Source: Ferroplasma acidarmanus Fer1 (GTDB lineage: Archaea; Thermoplasmatota; Thermoplasmata; Thermoplasmatales; Thermoplasmataceae). From it: a stretch of 64,000 bases of DNA. Below are positions 17,894 to 27,478 of the stretch, in pieces. Position 1 is the first letter of the stretch. Every line of letters starts with the position of its first letter. The notes under the pieces were generated by a model. That model searched no databases. It worked only from the letters and a program-made list of their open reading frames with translations, and had not been told where the DNA came from. The stretch covers positions 930,001 to 994,000 of the forward strand of contig NC_021592.1 of NCBI RefSeq assembly GCF_000152265.2. The letters run 5' to 3'. Position numbers and translations under genes: made by a program.

Positions 17894-19219
17894 ATGCAGG
17901 ATGAAGAGTCCTTTATTGAAAAGTTAAAGAAAGATGAAGTTGAATTTTTGCAACTGCAATTTACAGATATTTCTGGCTCAGTTAAATCATTAACCATACC
18001 ACATAACAGGTTTGAGGATGTTATTTACAACGGTGTTATGTTTGATGGGAGTTCCATTGTTGGATACAAACAGATAGAGGATTCCGATATGAAAGCAGTA
18101 CCGGAACTCTCTTCTTATACTATACTTACCAATGAGAACTATGCAGGGAAAACTGTAAGGTTTGTATGCAAGATATTCAATTCAGATGGCACAAGGTTTG
18201 AGGGAGACCCAAGGTATATACTGGAAAAGCAGGTTGAGAAGCTAACAAAGGAAAATAAAACCTATTATCTGGGCCCTGAACTTGAATATTTCCTTTTCAA
18301 GCAGGATGAAAATGGTGAGCCAACAATAGAGCCAAGCGATTATGGCGGTTACTTTGACAAGGAGCCACTGGATAGGGCATTCACGGTAAAGCAGGAGATA
18401 ATAAGGAAGCTTGAAGGGTTGCACTATTACCCTGAGGCATCACACCATGAGGTAGCATACAGCCAGCATGAGATAGATGTAAAATATTCAGATGCTGTTA
18501 CAATGGCTGATAGAATAATTATGATAAAAAGCGTTGTAAAGGAAACTGCCAATGAATATGGATATTATGCTACATTTATGCCAAAGCCGGTAAAGGGTGT
18601 AAATGGCAATGGAATGCATGTGCACCAGAGCATATTCTCAGGCGATGAAAACCTCTTCTATAACGAGTCCAGTAAGTATGGATTGAGCGACTATGCAATG
18701 CATTACCTTGGTGGCATATTGCATAATGTAGCAGATGCATCACTTGTTCTTGCATCAACTGTAAATTCCTATAAAAGATTGGTTCCAGGCTATGAAGCAC
18801 CTGTATACATTGCATGGGCAAACAGGAACAGGAGTGCTCTTGTTAGAATACCTGCTGCACCGCCTAAGGGAAAGAGAATGGAGTTAAGGTTCCCTGATGC
18901 TGCTGGAAACCAGTATCTTCAATTTGCTGCAATACTTGGCATGGGCCTTGATGGCATAGAAAATAAAATAAATCCTCCGGAAGCAATTGAGAAGAACATA
19001 TTTGAAATGGATTTAGCAGAAAGGCAGAAGAATGGGATAAAGTCCATGCCAGGTTCACTTGGACAGGCTATAGAATCATTCCGTAACAGTGAATTGATGA
19101 AGAAAATATTCGGTGAATCTGTATTCAATAATCTGCTGCGCATAAAAGAAAATGAATGGAATGAGTTCAGGTCAGAGGTCACGGACTGGGAGATTAATAA
19201 GTACCTGGATATCTATTAA
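17894..19219 (+). CDS. glnA: Glutamine synthetase, type I
   Basis: Makes glutamine from glutamate, ammonia and ATP (441 aa, GSI-alpha size). Segments in order: TDISGSVKSLTIP, VMFDGSSIVGYKQIEDSDMKA, GPELEYFLF, EASHHEVAYSQHEID for metals, KPVKGVNGNGMHVHQS, IAWANRNRSALVRIP, and MELRFPDAAGNQYLQFAAILG. The short length argues against a bacterial-type adenylylation site. A TATA-like ATTTATTA about 25 nt upstream suggests a near-leaderless message. The 3' end overlaps the convergent valS by 4 nt. Confidence 0.96.
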   Translation: MQDEESFIEKLKKDEVEFLQLQFTDISGSVKSLTIPHNRFEDVIYNGVMFDGSSIVGYKQIEDSDMKAVPELSSYTILTNENYAGKTVRFVCKIFNSDGTRFEGDPRYILEKQVEKLTKENKTYYLGPELEYFLFKQDENGEPTIEPSDYGGYFDKEPLDRAFTVKQEIIRKLEGLHYYPEASHHEVAYSQHEIDVKYSDAVTMADRIIMIKSVVKETANEYGYYATFMPKPVKGVNGNGMHVHQSIFSGDENLFYNESSKYGLSDYAMHYLGGILHNVADASLVLASTVNSYKRLVPGYEAPVYIAWANRNRSALVRIPAAPPKGKRMELRFPDAAGNQYLQFAAILGMGLDGIENKINPPEAIEKNIFEMDLAERQKNGIKSMPGSLGQAIESFRNSELMKKIFGESVFNNLLRIKENEWNEFRSEVTDWEINKYLDIY

Positions 19220-21534
19220 TTTTCAATGTAAGTATCCTCTGAATTTATTATTTCCATACTATTTATGTGCATCATTCCTTCCAGTATATAATCATATTTT
19301 TGTATAATTTTAGCATCTCCGTGCAATTTTAAAATGTCCAGTGGTGCTGCCATTGACAGTTTCATCTGGCTTTTCAGATTCCGTATTTTGTCTATTACGC
19401 CTATTATATAATCAACTTCATTTTCTTCATTATAAATCATCTGCCCATCAAATTCAGGATACGGCTCAAGGCCTATGCTGCCTGAAAAAGATGGATTAGC
19501 CTGGTGGAAAAGCTCTTCAGTTATAAATGGCATTATGGGTGAGTACATCTTAAGTATATTTTCAAATACAGAAAATGCAGTCGAAAGTGTTTCATCTCTC
19601 CTGTCATCTTTGGATGATTCGTTTTTTATCATTTCAAGATAATTGTCACAGTATTCATTCCAGAAAAATTTATCAAGGCTTATTCTGGCTTTCATGATTT
19701 CATTATTTTCCATATACTCTGTTACCTCTTTTATGGTGCGTTCCATCTTTGTAGTTATCCATCTATTTACAGGAAACTCCGGTATTGTGTTCCCGGGTTT
19801 TTTATTATTTGCAAGCATCATAATAAGTTTCAATGAATTTTCCAGTTTTATTACTGTTTTGCGCCCCCTCATCAGGTCCTGTTCCCTTAGTTTTATGTTC
19901 TCCCCCTGCATGGTTGTTGATGCCCAGTATCTCAGTGCATCTGCGCCATAATTCTCTATAATTGCCCGCGGTTCAACTATATTTCCCTTGCTTTTGCTCA
20001 TTTTCTGGCCAAAGGGATCATAAACATTCCCACTGATGACTATTTTGCGCCATGGTATTTCGCCGTAATGTAAATACGACCTCAGTATTGTGGTAAAAGC
20101 CCATGATGTAATTATGTCGTGCCCCTGGAACCTGGAGTCCATCGGGTATAAATCCATCTGGTTTATGTGTTTAAGATATAATGTTGGGCTTAATGATGAA
20201 GTTGCCCATGTATCCATAACATCGGTTTCCGGAACTATATTATCAGACCCGCATTTTTCACATTTTCTTTTTTTATTATCCAGCCTCGGGTCCACCGGAA
20301 GTTCTTCATTTCCAGCAAGAATAATCTCACCGCAATTGTCACAATACCATACAGGGAAAGGAACACCAAAGTATCTCTGCCTGGATATGCACCAGTCCCA
20401 TTTCAGCCCTGTTACCCAGTTATCATACCTTGTTTTCATGTGCCCTGGTACCCATTCTATTTTATTCCCGAATTCTATTAGTTCATTTTTAATATCAAGA
20501 TCTTTTATATACCACTGCTTGCTTATTCCTATTTCAATAGGAGTTCCACACCTTTCATGGGTATTTACGGAATGTTTTATTTTTTCAATTTTTATTATAT
20601 AATTTTTACTCTGAAGCTCGTCAATAATTTTCTTTCTTGCATCCTTTATTGGCATGTTAATAATAACGCTCCCGTCATTTATCCTGTTATTTTTGAGAAT
20701 TATCCTAGCTTTGATGCCATATTTTTTCCACAGTTCAAGGTCATGCTGGTCTCCAAAGGTGCATAGCATTTCAGCTCCAGTTCCGAATTCCATATCAATA
20801 GACGGGTCAGACATAACCTTTACAGGATATCCATACACCGGAACATTTACAGTGGTTCCTACAAATTTTTTAAACCTTTCATCATCTGGATTTACAAAAA
20901 TAGCTACACATGCACCCAGCATTTCTGGTCTTGTTGTGGCTATTTCAATGCCGTTGAAATTAATATATACAAGTTCTGTGCTGATAATGGCATCCTTCAT
21001 CTCTATCTGTGATATTGCTGTACGGCATGTTGGGCATGTTATATACGGTGCTTCATCCCTGTATGCCCTTTTTTTTGCAACAAGGTCAAGAAACATTTCC
21101 TGTGATATTTTAATTGAAAAATCGGATGATGTGTCGATATAGTTCTTAAAGTCAGCACTTATGCCCGTATCATACCATGCTTGATACAGGCCTTTTTCTG
21201 ACTCCCTGCTCACTTCCCTGCATATTTCTATATAATCCTTTAATGGCGTATTATCTATGGTTACCTTTCTTTCCTTCTCAACAAATTTTTCTGTTGGTAG
21301 CCCGTTATCATCAAATCCCCATGGATAGAATACATTATAGCCCTTCATCCTTTTATATCTTGCAATAAAATCCTGCTGCGGGTATGAGAATGCGTGTCCT
21401 ACATGCATTTTTCCAGAAACTGTAGGTGGTGGCGTATCTATAGTATAATTCTTATCACCCTTCTTGAATGCGAAGATATTATTGTTAAACCAGTAGTCTT
21501 TCCATTTTTTCTCAATTGCCACAGTGTCTATCAT
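19216..21534 (-). CDS. valS: Valyl-tRNA synthetase
   Basis: Class I synthetase (772 aa, compact archaeal form). HIGH motif as HVGH in PPPTVSGKMHVGHAF, editing-domain segment TTRPEMLGACVAI, WCISRQRYFGVPFPVWYC, and QKMSKSKGN as the KMSKS loop. Zinc-binding pairs CPTC and CDNC...CEKC are present. A C-terminal anticodon-binding helical domain follows, but there is little of the long C-terminal coiled coil of bacterial ValRS. It ends against glnA in convergent orientation. Confidence 0.96.
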   Translation of the reverse strand: MIDTVAIEKKWKDYWFNNNIFAFKKGDKNYTIDTPPPTVSGKMHVGHAFSYPQQDFIARYKRMKGYNVFYPWGFDDNGLPTEKFVEKERKVTIDNTPLKDYIEICREVSRESEKGLYQAWYDTGISADFKNYIDTSSDFSIKISQEMFLDLVAKKRAYRDEAPYITCPTCRTAISQIEMKDAIISTELVYINFNGIEIATTRPEMLGACVAIFVNPDDERFKKFVGTTVNVPVYGYPVKVMSDPSIDMEFGTGAEMLCTFGDQHDLELWKKYGIKARIILKNNRINDGSVIINMPIKDARKKIIDELQSKNYIIKIEKIKHSVNTHERCGTPIEIGISKQWYIKDLDIKNELIEFGNKIEWVPGHMKTRYDNWVTGLKWDWCISRQRYFGVPFPVWYCDNCGEIILAGNEELPVDPRLDNKKRKCEKCGSDNIVPETDVMDTWATSSLSPTLYLKHINQMDLYPMDSRFQGHDIITSWAFTTILRSYLHYGEIPWRKIVISGNVYDPFGQKMSKSKGNIVEPRAIIENYGADALRYWASTTMQGENIKLREQDLMRGRKTVIKLENSLKLIMMLANNKKPGNTIPEFPVNRWITTKMERTIKEVTEYMENNEIMKARISLDKFFWNEYCDNYLEMIKNESSKDDRRDETLSTAFSVFENILKMYSPIMPFITEELFHQANPSFSGSIGLEPYPEFDGQMIYNEENEVDYIIGVIDKIRNLKSQMKLSMAAPLDILKLHGDAKIIQKYDYILEGMMHINSMEIINSEDTYIEN

Positions 21535-21576
21535 ATATTCTCTTAATGTTTCATATAATTATATATTTTTTTATCT

Positions 21577-21614
21577 GTGTGTGAAAATTATTGATGAAGG
21601 AACTGGTAAGTCAT
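21577..21614. repeat. Imperfect direct repeat, left copy
   Basis: Contains AAAATTAT ... AACTGGTAAGTCAT and resembles 22411-22446 (AAAATTAT ... AATTGGTAAGTTAT). The two copies flank a pair of small membrane-protein genes. Possibly the ends of a small mobile unit or remnants of insertion; the match is imperfect. Confidence 0.35.
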
Positions 21615-21768
21615 AAATATAAAAATTAATTGACAAATTAATAAACAATAAATTATTTTCTAATAATTTTACCAATATTTATATATTTACGTGTTAATAT
21701 CATTATGAGCAACAAAAGGTTATGACAGGCATATTGATGGTAGCTATATATTACAGAGGAGTCCACAT

Positions 21769-22032
21769 ATGATACACTATTGGAAAAAATATTTAATATA
21801 CGCAATATTAGGATATACAGCATATATGTTATACGCTGTCATCTTTTTCTATTACGCAAAAAGTGTACACCTCCAAATGGGCACTTTTCATTATTTTGTT
21901 TATAGCCATCTTAATTTCATCATAATGGGTATAGCACTATTTTATCTATCAAAGGCAATAGCTATAAAAAGGGCACAAGCTCCCCGAACTAATATCAAAA
22001 CAACTGTATATGTGAGGGTGAAAAAAGAATGA
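21769..22032 (+). CDS. Small two-helix membrane protein, unknown function
   Basis: 87 aa with hydrophobic helices at about 8-28 and 43-63 and a basic tail (KRAQAPRTNIKTTVYVRVKKE). GAGGAG lies 7-12 nt before the ATG, a better ribosome site than most genes here have. The stop overlaps the next start (ATGA), so the two are a coupled pair. No family recognised. Lies between two imperfect direct repeats, so it may be accessory DNA. Confidence 0.55.
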   Translation: MIHYWKKYLIYAILGYTAYMLYAVIFFYYAKSVHLQMGTFHYFVYSHLNFIIMGIALFYLSKAIAIKRAQAPRTNIKTTVYVRVKKE

Positions 22033-22361
22033 GATTTCCATTTTTTGAAACTGTATTAACTGTTGCTATTGCAGTGGTTATGTCCGTCATTGCGTATGTC
22101 TATTTGCCCGGGCTGTATTTGTCAATGAGAATAACAAAAAAGCAGTTCCTAAGGACATTGCCCACAGCTTTGATATCGATTGTAATAGTCATAACACTAT
22201 TCTTCCTTTTTAACCCACAAAAATTAAATCTTTCTGATCCTTTATCATATGCCTGGGAGCTTATTGGTAGTTCTATGTGGATATTTATAATGGATTGTAG
22301 GGGGTATTTCCTGCATTTCGGTAAAAAGAACTTAAGAAGTACTTTGGAGGGTGTAGCTTAA
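22029..22361 (+). CDS. Small membrane protein, unknown function
   Basis: 110 aa with about three hydrophobic segments (9-30, 46-63, 80-100) and a basic linker ITKKQFLRTLP. Overlaps the preceding gene by 4 nt. The pair could be a two-component membrane complex, but no known family or motif is visible. The C-terminus RSTLEGVA is polar. Followed by a short region holding an IS-end-like sequence and then the 3' end of argH on the other strand. Confidence 0.5.
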   Translation: MRFPFFETVLTVAIAVVMSVIAYVYLPGLYLSMRITKKQFLRTLPTALISIVIVITLFFLFNPQKLNLSDPLSYAWELIGSSMWIFIMDCRGYFLHFGKKNLRSTLEGVA

Positions 22362-22410
22362 TAAGGTGATCAAATATGTCTCCCATGCCCAAAAAGATGT
22401 GCCCTGCATA

Positions 22411-22446
22411 AACACACAAAATTATGGGGACAATTGGTAAGTTATC
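22411..22446. repeat. Imperfect direct repeat, right copy, with an IS-end-like sequence
   Basis: Right partner of 21577-21614. It includes ACACAAAATTATGG (22414-22427), whose exact reverse complement occurs at 58849-58862. That sequence resembles terminal repeats of IS256-type elements (inference from memory, not searched). Confidence 0.35.
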
Positions 22447-22450
22447 CACT

Positions 22451-23767
22451 TTATAAATTAGATATTATATCATTTACCATTTTCAATAACCTGTTTTTGC
22501 TATTATCCATAGAAGAAATATTATTTTCTATTTTATCCCTGATAAAATCAAAATTCCTGTATGATACTACATCCTCTGGCATATATGGCTTCAACGCTTT
22601 TCCTGACCTAATCATGTCCCCAGTCATTTTATAGGATTCCTTCCAGTTCCCATTATTTTTAAAATTTAACTTTGAATTGTATGTTGCATAAATGGAATTG
22701 CCTATTATTCTTTCACTGGCCTCTTTATTGAACTTAATTCCGGAGAATAATTCTGGAAACCCATTTAACACACACTTTAATTCAACCATAAACGGTATTA
22801 CTTCATCCTTTAATATCTGGAAATCTCTATGATACCCGGTTGTCTTATTTATCGTCCCGGAATATAGCAAATTCATCAGTGAAATGGATTTTGCCGCATA
22901 TCCCTGGAATATTTCAAGAAAATCAGGATTAACTTTATTTGGCATCAATGAGCTTCCAGTAACATATCCTGCTGGCAATTCAATAATCTTCATTTCATCT
23001 CCGCTGAAAATTATCATGTCCTGGAATATTCTTGATATATCTATTAAAAATGAATTTATTGCGGATAAAACTTTGATATAATTGTCTGAATAAAGCATGA
23101 AAGAGAATAATGGATTCTTTATCTGCTTTTTCATCCCCATATATTCTGCAACTTCTTTGAAATTTGCATCGGACATTGAACCGAAACCGGAACCATAGCC
23201 TAATGGGAGCTCTTTCAATTCATTTAATATTGAATCAATATTATTGAAGTTATATACCATTATATTTTTAATGAAATCAACATAGGTCTGGAATGTAACT
23301 GGCATGCCCTGCCTGTAATGTGTATATCCCGGCATAATTCCATTCTGTGTTAACTTCTCTAACCCTGTAATTGTGTTGTATATGATTTTCTCGTATTCCA
23401 GAAGGATATCAATAAGGAAAAAATTCACATCGGTATGTACCTGTTCATTCCTTGACATGAACATCCTCATATTATTCGCAGCCCCATTTGTTTCCCTTAT
23501 AGCTATGTTTTCTATATTCCCATGCACATCTTCAAGATCTGGATCAAGTGAAATTTTTCTATTATACAGGGATAAAAGCTCCTTTAGAGTTGCTTTTGAG
23601 TTATTTCTATCAGATATATTTCTCTCATATATGTTGAGGTTATATGCCATTAATGATAAAATTTCATAGGGTATAAGGTACTTATCAACATCAATATCTT
23701 TCTCAAGCATAATTCTGTACGCTTCGTTGCCCGATTCAGGCGCTGCACTGCCAGACCATATTTTCAT
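22451..23767 (-). CDS. argH: Argininosuccinate lyase
   Basis: Last step of arginine synthesis, splitting argininosuccinate to arginine and fumarate (438 aa). Fumarase/aspartase superfamily marks: N-terminal KIWSGSAAP, EQVHTDVNFFL, PGYTHYRQGMPVTF with a catalytic His, and the signature loop GSSLMPNKVNPD. The start at MKIWSG (23767) is preferred over a Met five codons upstream because it gives the standard N-terminus. It lies 32 nt after argG, in the same operon. Confidence 0.93.
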   Translation of the reverse strand: MKIWSGSAAPESGNEAYRIMLEKDIDVDKYLIPYEILSLMAYNLNIYERNISDRNNSKATLKELLSLYNRKISLDPDLEDVHGNIENIAIRETNGAANNMRMFMSRNEQVHTDVNFFLIDILLEYEKIIYNTITGLEKLTQNGIMPGYTHYRQGMPVTFQTYVDFIKNIMVYNFNNIDSILNELKELPLGYGSGFGSMSDANFKEVAEYMGMKKQIKNPLFSFMLYSDNYIKVLSAINSFLIDISRIFQDMIIFSGDEMKIIELPAGYVTGSSLMPNKVNPDFLEIFQGYAAKSISLMNLLYSGTINKTTGYHRDFQILKDEVIPFMVELKCVLNGFPELFSGIKFNKEASERIIGNSIYATYNSKLNFKNNGNWKESYKMTGDMIRSGKALKPYMPEDVVSYRNFDFIRDKIENNISSMDNSKNRLLKMVNDIISNL

Positions 23768-23799
23768 AATTGTCAATCCCAATATAGAATAAATAAATT

Positions 23800-24990
23800 T
23801 TACTGGATTAATTTTATTTTCTCTTTCCTGGCATTGCTAGCATATACTGTATTGTTTTTGTAAATATCTATGAATCCTTTAGCTGAGTCCTGATTGAAAT
23901 TGCTGTTGTCATAGCTTATCTTATCATAGTTGTATATTGAATTTTCACTTTCTATAGATTGCATTACTATATTCCCCTTGTAAAGCTTCAATTTTATATT
24001 TCCATTGACGTATTTATTTATGCTGGATTCAAACTGGTTTATGTGTTCCATCACCGGGTCATACCATAATCCATTGTAAACAAAATTTGACCATTGATTA
24101 TCCATATAATTTTTAATATCCAGTTCAGATTTATTCAGGGTAAGTGATTCCATCATTTTATGTGCCTGTATGATAGCCATAGCTCCCGGGACCTCATAGA
24201 CTTCATGGCTTTTAATTCCGGTTACCCTGTCTTCCATGTGATTTATAAGCCCTATTCCATTGTTCCCTGCTATAACGTTCAGTTTCTCCACAAGTTCTTT
24301 AAGGGCGTACTGTTTTCCATTCAGTGAAACGGGAACCCCATTTTTAAATTCAATATCTATTATATCGCCATTTCCTGTTTCCTCAAGTGGCTTAACCCAT
24401 TCATAAACATCGTATTCAAGCGGATTTGATACAGTTTCTATACTCGATCCTTCAACCGACCTCCCCCATATGTTTTCATCAACGGAATATTTTCCACCCA
24501 TGGGGATATCTATGCCGTTTGCCTTTGCATATTTAATCTCATCCGGCCTGTTCATATTCCAATCCCTTACGGGTGCGATTACATTTATATCTTCATTGAG
24601 GGCTTTCATTGTAACCTCAAATCTTACCTGATCATTGCCCTTGCCTGTTGAACCATGTGCAATTGTGTTGCAGCCATATTCTTCAGCATACAGTACCGCT
24701 TTTTCTGCCATCAGCGGCCTCGCAATAGCAGTAGATAGGGGGTAACCCTCATACATGCCGTCTGCATAAATCTCTTTTGCAATATATTTTTCTGAAAACT
24801 CGTTCTTTACATCCAGTACTATTGCATCAGAAACTCCCAGCCCGAGAGCCTTCTCCTTTATTTTTTGAAGATTGCTGTTGCCTATGTTCAATGTGAGTGT
24901 AACAACCTCTTTCTTCATTTCCTTCTGAATCCACTTTGCCATAACAGATGTGTCAAGGCCGCCTGAATATAATAATAATACTTTATCCAT
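23800..24990 (-). CDS. argG: Argininosuccinate synthase
   Basis: Joins citrulline and aspartate with ATP (396 aa). N-type ATP pyrophosphatase motif LLYSGGLDTSVMAKW at the extreme N-terminus, LSTAIARPLMAEKA, HGSTGKGNDQVRFE, and the citrulline-site segment YSVDENIWGRSVEGSS. The frame extends 17 codons upstream; the ATG at 24990 gives the normal start. It leads argGH, divergent from a small ACT-like gene. Confidence 0.95.
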   Translation of the reverse strand: MDKVLLLYSGGLDTSVMAKWIQKEMKKEVVTLTLNIGNSNLQKIKEKALGLGVSDAIVLDVKNEFSEKYIAKEIYADGMYEGYPLSTAIARPLMAEKAVLYAEEYGCNTIAHGSTGKGNDQVRFEVTMKALNEDINVIAPVRDWNMNRPDEIKYAKANGIDIPMGGKYSVDENIWGRSVEGSSIETVSNPLEYDVYEWVKPLEETGNGDIIDIEFKNGVPVSLNGKQYALKELVEKLNVIAGNNGIGLINHMEDRVTGIKSHEVYEVPGAMAIIQAHKMMESLTLNKSELDIKNYMDNQWSNFVYNGLWYDPVMEHINQFESSINKYVNGNIKLKLYKGNIVMQSIESENSIYNYDKISYDNSNFNQDSAKGFIDIYKNNTVYASNARKEKIKLIQ

Positions 24991-25111
24991 GGGTATCAAA
25001 TATTTTCTGTATATATGATATTTTTTGTAAATATTTAGCATATTAGTGGTATTAATAACATATAATATGTATTAATGTAAAATATTATATTATAATTATA
25101 CATATCATATT

Positions 25112-25702
25112 ATGTCAAGAACAGGCAGGGGAAATGTGGAAACTATGGTGAGGGATTACATTAAAAAGAATCCTGAGCTCATAATTTCCATGAGAATGGG
25201 AATACTTAATGTAAGCAAGCTCTCCAGGAAAATATCACAGGAGGAAACCGGATATAATATAATTTCTATCAGGTCTGCATTGAACAAGATATTTATGGAA
25301 AATTCTTCGGCGGACACAGTTCATATTGACAGGCTTCTATCGGAAAGCAAAATTACATTGCAGGATAAAATAATGGTTATCACTGTTGATAGGAAAATAG
25401 ACAACCTGAACTTCCTTTCTGCTACTTATTTAACCGATTCAATTGTGTATATAGTGGATGAAACAAAAAATAAAAAATTGGATCTTCCAAAAAACGCTGT
25501 TATTGAACGCAATGTTAGTTCCCTGCATATATTCTCATCCATGGAGATAGTGAAAACGCCGGGTTTTGTTATGAAAATAAATGAAAGGCTTTTCTCCTAT
25601 GAAATAAACGTACTACAATTAATATCCTGTTCAAACGAGACTATAATAATAGTAAATAGAAAGGATGCAATAAGAGCCTATGAAGCTCTTATGAATCAAT
25701 AA
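25112..25702 (+). CDS. HTH plus ACT-like domain protein, possible regulator
   Basis: 196 aa. Residues ~10-70 (VRDYIKKNPELIISMRMGILNVSKLSRKI) look like a helix-turn-helix of the type found in archaeal ACT-domain regulators. The C-terminal ~110 residues alternate strands and helices (IMVITVDRKIDN, IVYIVDE, VLQLISCSNETIIIVNRKDAIRAYEAL) in an ACT-like pattern. The VLQLISCSNETIIIV stretch recalls the second half of aspartokinase ACT domains. A TATA-rich sequence just upstream suggests leaderless expression. Divergent placement next to argG makes control of arginine genes possible, but this is inference. Confidence 0.6.
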   Translation: MSRTGRGNVETMVRDYIKKNPELIISMRMGILNVSKLSRKISQEETGYNIISIRSALNKIFMENSSADTVHIDRLLSESKITLQDKIMVITVDRKIDNLNFLSATYLTDSIVYIVDETKNKKLDLPKNAVIERNVSSLHIFSSMEIVKTPGFVMKINERLFSYEINVLQLISCSNETIIIVNRKDAIRAYEALMNQ

Positions 25703-25712
25703 ATTAAGGTAT

Positions 25713-26147
25713 TTACTCGTTGTTTACCTTAATTACACTCCACGGGCAGGCTGTTACACATGCCATGCAGAATATACATTCTGATTCCCTTACGGGGTTT
25801 GACTTGTCTGTTCTGTATTTTTCCCATTCCGGTGTTCCTTTTTCTACCTTTTTGTCGTTTCCAGTTCCGGAATTTCCAGGATTTAATTTCCATTCAAACA
25901 GGTCAACAGGGCAGACATCCATACATGAACCATCTGCAATGCATCCGTCCCAATCAACGGCAACGGTTGTTCCATGAATTCCTAATTTTGTAGGGTATGG
26001 TTTTCCATTGTCATCCATTCTCTGCATTCCGCCTGCTCTTACTTTAAGCCCATCCTCTTCTCCTGTTACAGGATAGTTCTTCTCATCGCTCATAAAATTT
26101 TCATCTATATGTTTAGGGTCAAAATCTACGTCTTCTCTCTGAACCAT
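25713..26147 (-). CDS. zfx: Zinc-type dicluster ferredoxin
   Basis: Soluble low-potential electron carrier (144 aa) of the kind known from Thermoplasma and Sulfolobus, the likely partner of 2-oxoacid:ferredoxin oxidoreductases. An N-terminal extension contains His13 and His58 as candidate zinc ligands. Cluster ligands are Cys69, Cys75, Cys79 (C-x5-C-x3-CP) and Cys124, Cys127, Cys130, Cys134 (CIFCMACVTACP). Seven cysteines imply one [3Fe-4S] and one [4Fe-4S] cluster. A ~30-residue insert (GNSGTGNDKKVEKGT) separates the two cluster motifs. Monocistronic; it ends 10 nt from the convergent ACT-like gene. Confidence 0.92.
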   Translation of the reverse strand: MVQREDVDFDPKHIDENFMSDEKNYPVTGEEDGLKVRAGGMQRMDDNGKPYPTKLGIHGTTVAVDWDGCIADGSCMDVCPVDLFEWKLNPGNSGTGNDKKVEKGTPEWEKYRTDKSNPVRESECIFCMACVTACPWSVIKVNNE

Positions 26148-26412
26148 TTATGTCACCTTATAGAGTAATGCATTATCTATTTAAAATATTTGCCTTTTCC
26201 ATTAAGTCCTATAACCAACAGGTTAGTGAAATCAATGCTATACTATCTTTATTGTTTAAATTTTAAATAAAGTAGTTACATTGCCATATCCTTTAATGAA
26301 TATAATTACCACCACACATTATTTTGCTATTTAAACTCCTATTTTCTATTCTTATGCTGGAAATAATTTATAAAAATATATAAACTTTTATTTAAGAATG
26401 TAATTATTATAC

Positions 26413-27420
26413 ATGGAAAGGAAGATAATAGACAGGAAATCACAGGGAGAATTTGTTTCCAATTTTCTGAGGCAGATAAAATTTAAGAGGTCCGATTTCA
26501 AGACAATCAATTCACTTGGTGGATTTACATCACTGATAGACCTGGGCAATTTCGCCGTTTCTTTTAATAATGATGGTGTTGGCACTAAAACTATAATAGC
26601 AGCTGAGACAAACAAATACAATACTATAGGCATAGATTGCGTTGCAATGAATGTAAACGATGCCATAACAGTTGGTGCAGAACCCATAGCTATGCTTGAT
26701 TACCTTTCACTTAAGGAGATGGATAATGAAATAGCACGGCAACTTGGCATCGGGTTTAACGTTGGTGCCCAGATAGCCAATCTAAATATTGTGGGAGGAG
26801 AAACAGCAATAGTTCCGGATCTGGTAAAAAACATAGACATATCTGCAACAGCCCTGGGATTAATACAGAAAGACCAGATAATTACAGGAGAAAAGATTTC
26901 AGACGGGGACCTCATATTCGCTTTGAAAAGCAGTGGTCTCCATTCCAACGGTTTCACCACTGTGAGGAAAATAATAAAGGATAATGAAATCGATTACGAA
27001 GACCAGTTCCCAGGAGATAGCAAAAGAGTTGCAGATGTACTTCTTGAACCAACAAGGATATATGTAAGGGAAGTTCTTGACGCCATGAGCATTGTGCCTA
27101 TTAAGGGCATGGCAAATATTACCGGCGGGGGAATAAAAAATATTGCAAGGATGAAAGATATGAAATATGTTATTGACAATCCTTTCGATGTTGATAATGT
27201 GTTTTTGCGCCTGATGGATATGGGAAACCTTTCCTTCAGTGAAATGTTTGAAATATTCAATATGGGAATGGGGTATATTGTTGTAATAGACCCTGAGAGC
27301 AAAACAGACTTTTTAAATATAGTAAGAAATCGTGTTCCCGTAAAGGAAGTAGGGCATGTTGAAAACGGCAGCGGTATTACTATATCTGAATATTCTGTGG
27401 AAATGCACGGGTATTACTAA
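26413..27420 (+). CDS. purM: Phosphoribosylformylglycinamidine cyclo-ligase (AIR synthetase)
   Basis: Fifth step of purine synthesis, closing the imidazole ring with ATP (335 aa). Conserved stretches: NNDGVGTKTIIA, IDCVAMNVNDAITVGAEPI, IVGGETAIVPDL, LKSSGLHSNGFTTVRK, MANITGGGIKN and FNMGMGYIVVI. TATA-like TATATAAA about 35 nt upstream; little or no leader. No other pur genes in the window. Followed by a short gene with its own promoter. Confidence 0.95.
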   Translation: MERKIIDRKSQGEFVSNFLRQIKFKRSDFKTINSLGGFTSLIDLGNFAVSFNNDGVGTKTIIAAETNKYNTIGIDCVAMNVNDAITVGAEPIAMLDYLSLKEMDNEIARQLGIGFNVGAQIANLNIVGGETAIVPDLVKNIDISATALGLIQKDQIITGEKISDGDLIFALKSSGLHSNGFTTVRKIIKDNEIDYEDQFPGDSKRVADVLLEPTRIYVREVLDAMSIVPIKGMANITGGGIKNIARMKDMKYVIDNPFDVDNVFLRLMDMGNLSFSEMFEIFNMGMGYIVVIDPESKTDFLNIVRNRVPVKEVGHVENGSGITISEYSVEMHGYY

Positions 27421-27478
27421 TTTTTTTAGTTTTAAAATATACAATCACCTTAAATTTTTTGTTATATTTACCTTAGTT

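Noticed and set aside
27356-27478. Upstream extension of the NifX-like gene into purM
   Set aside because: Overlaps purM by 65 nt with residues unlike the family; a TATA box precedes the internal ATG.
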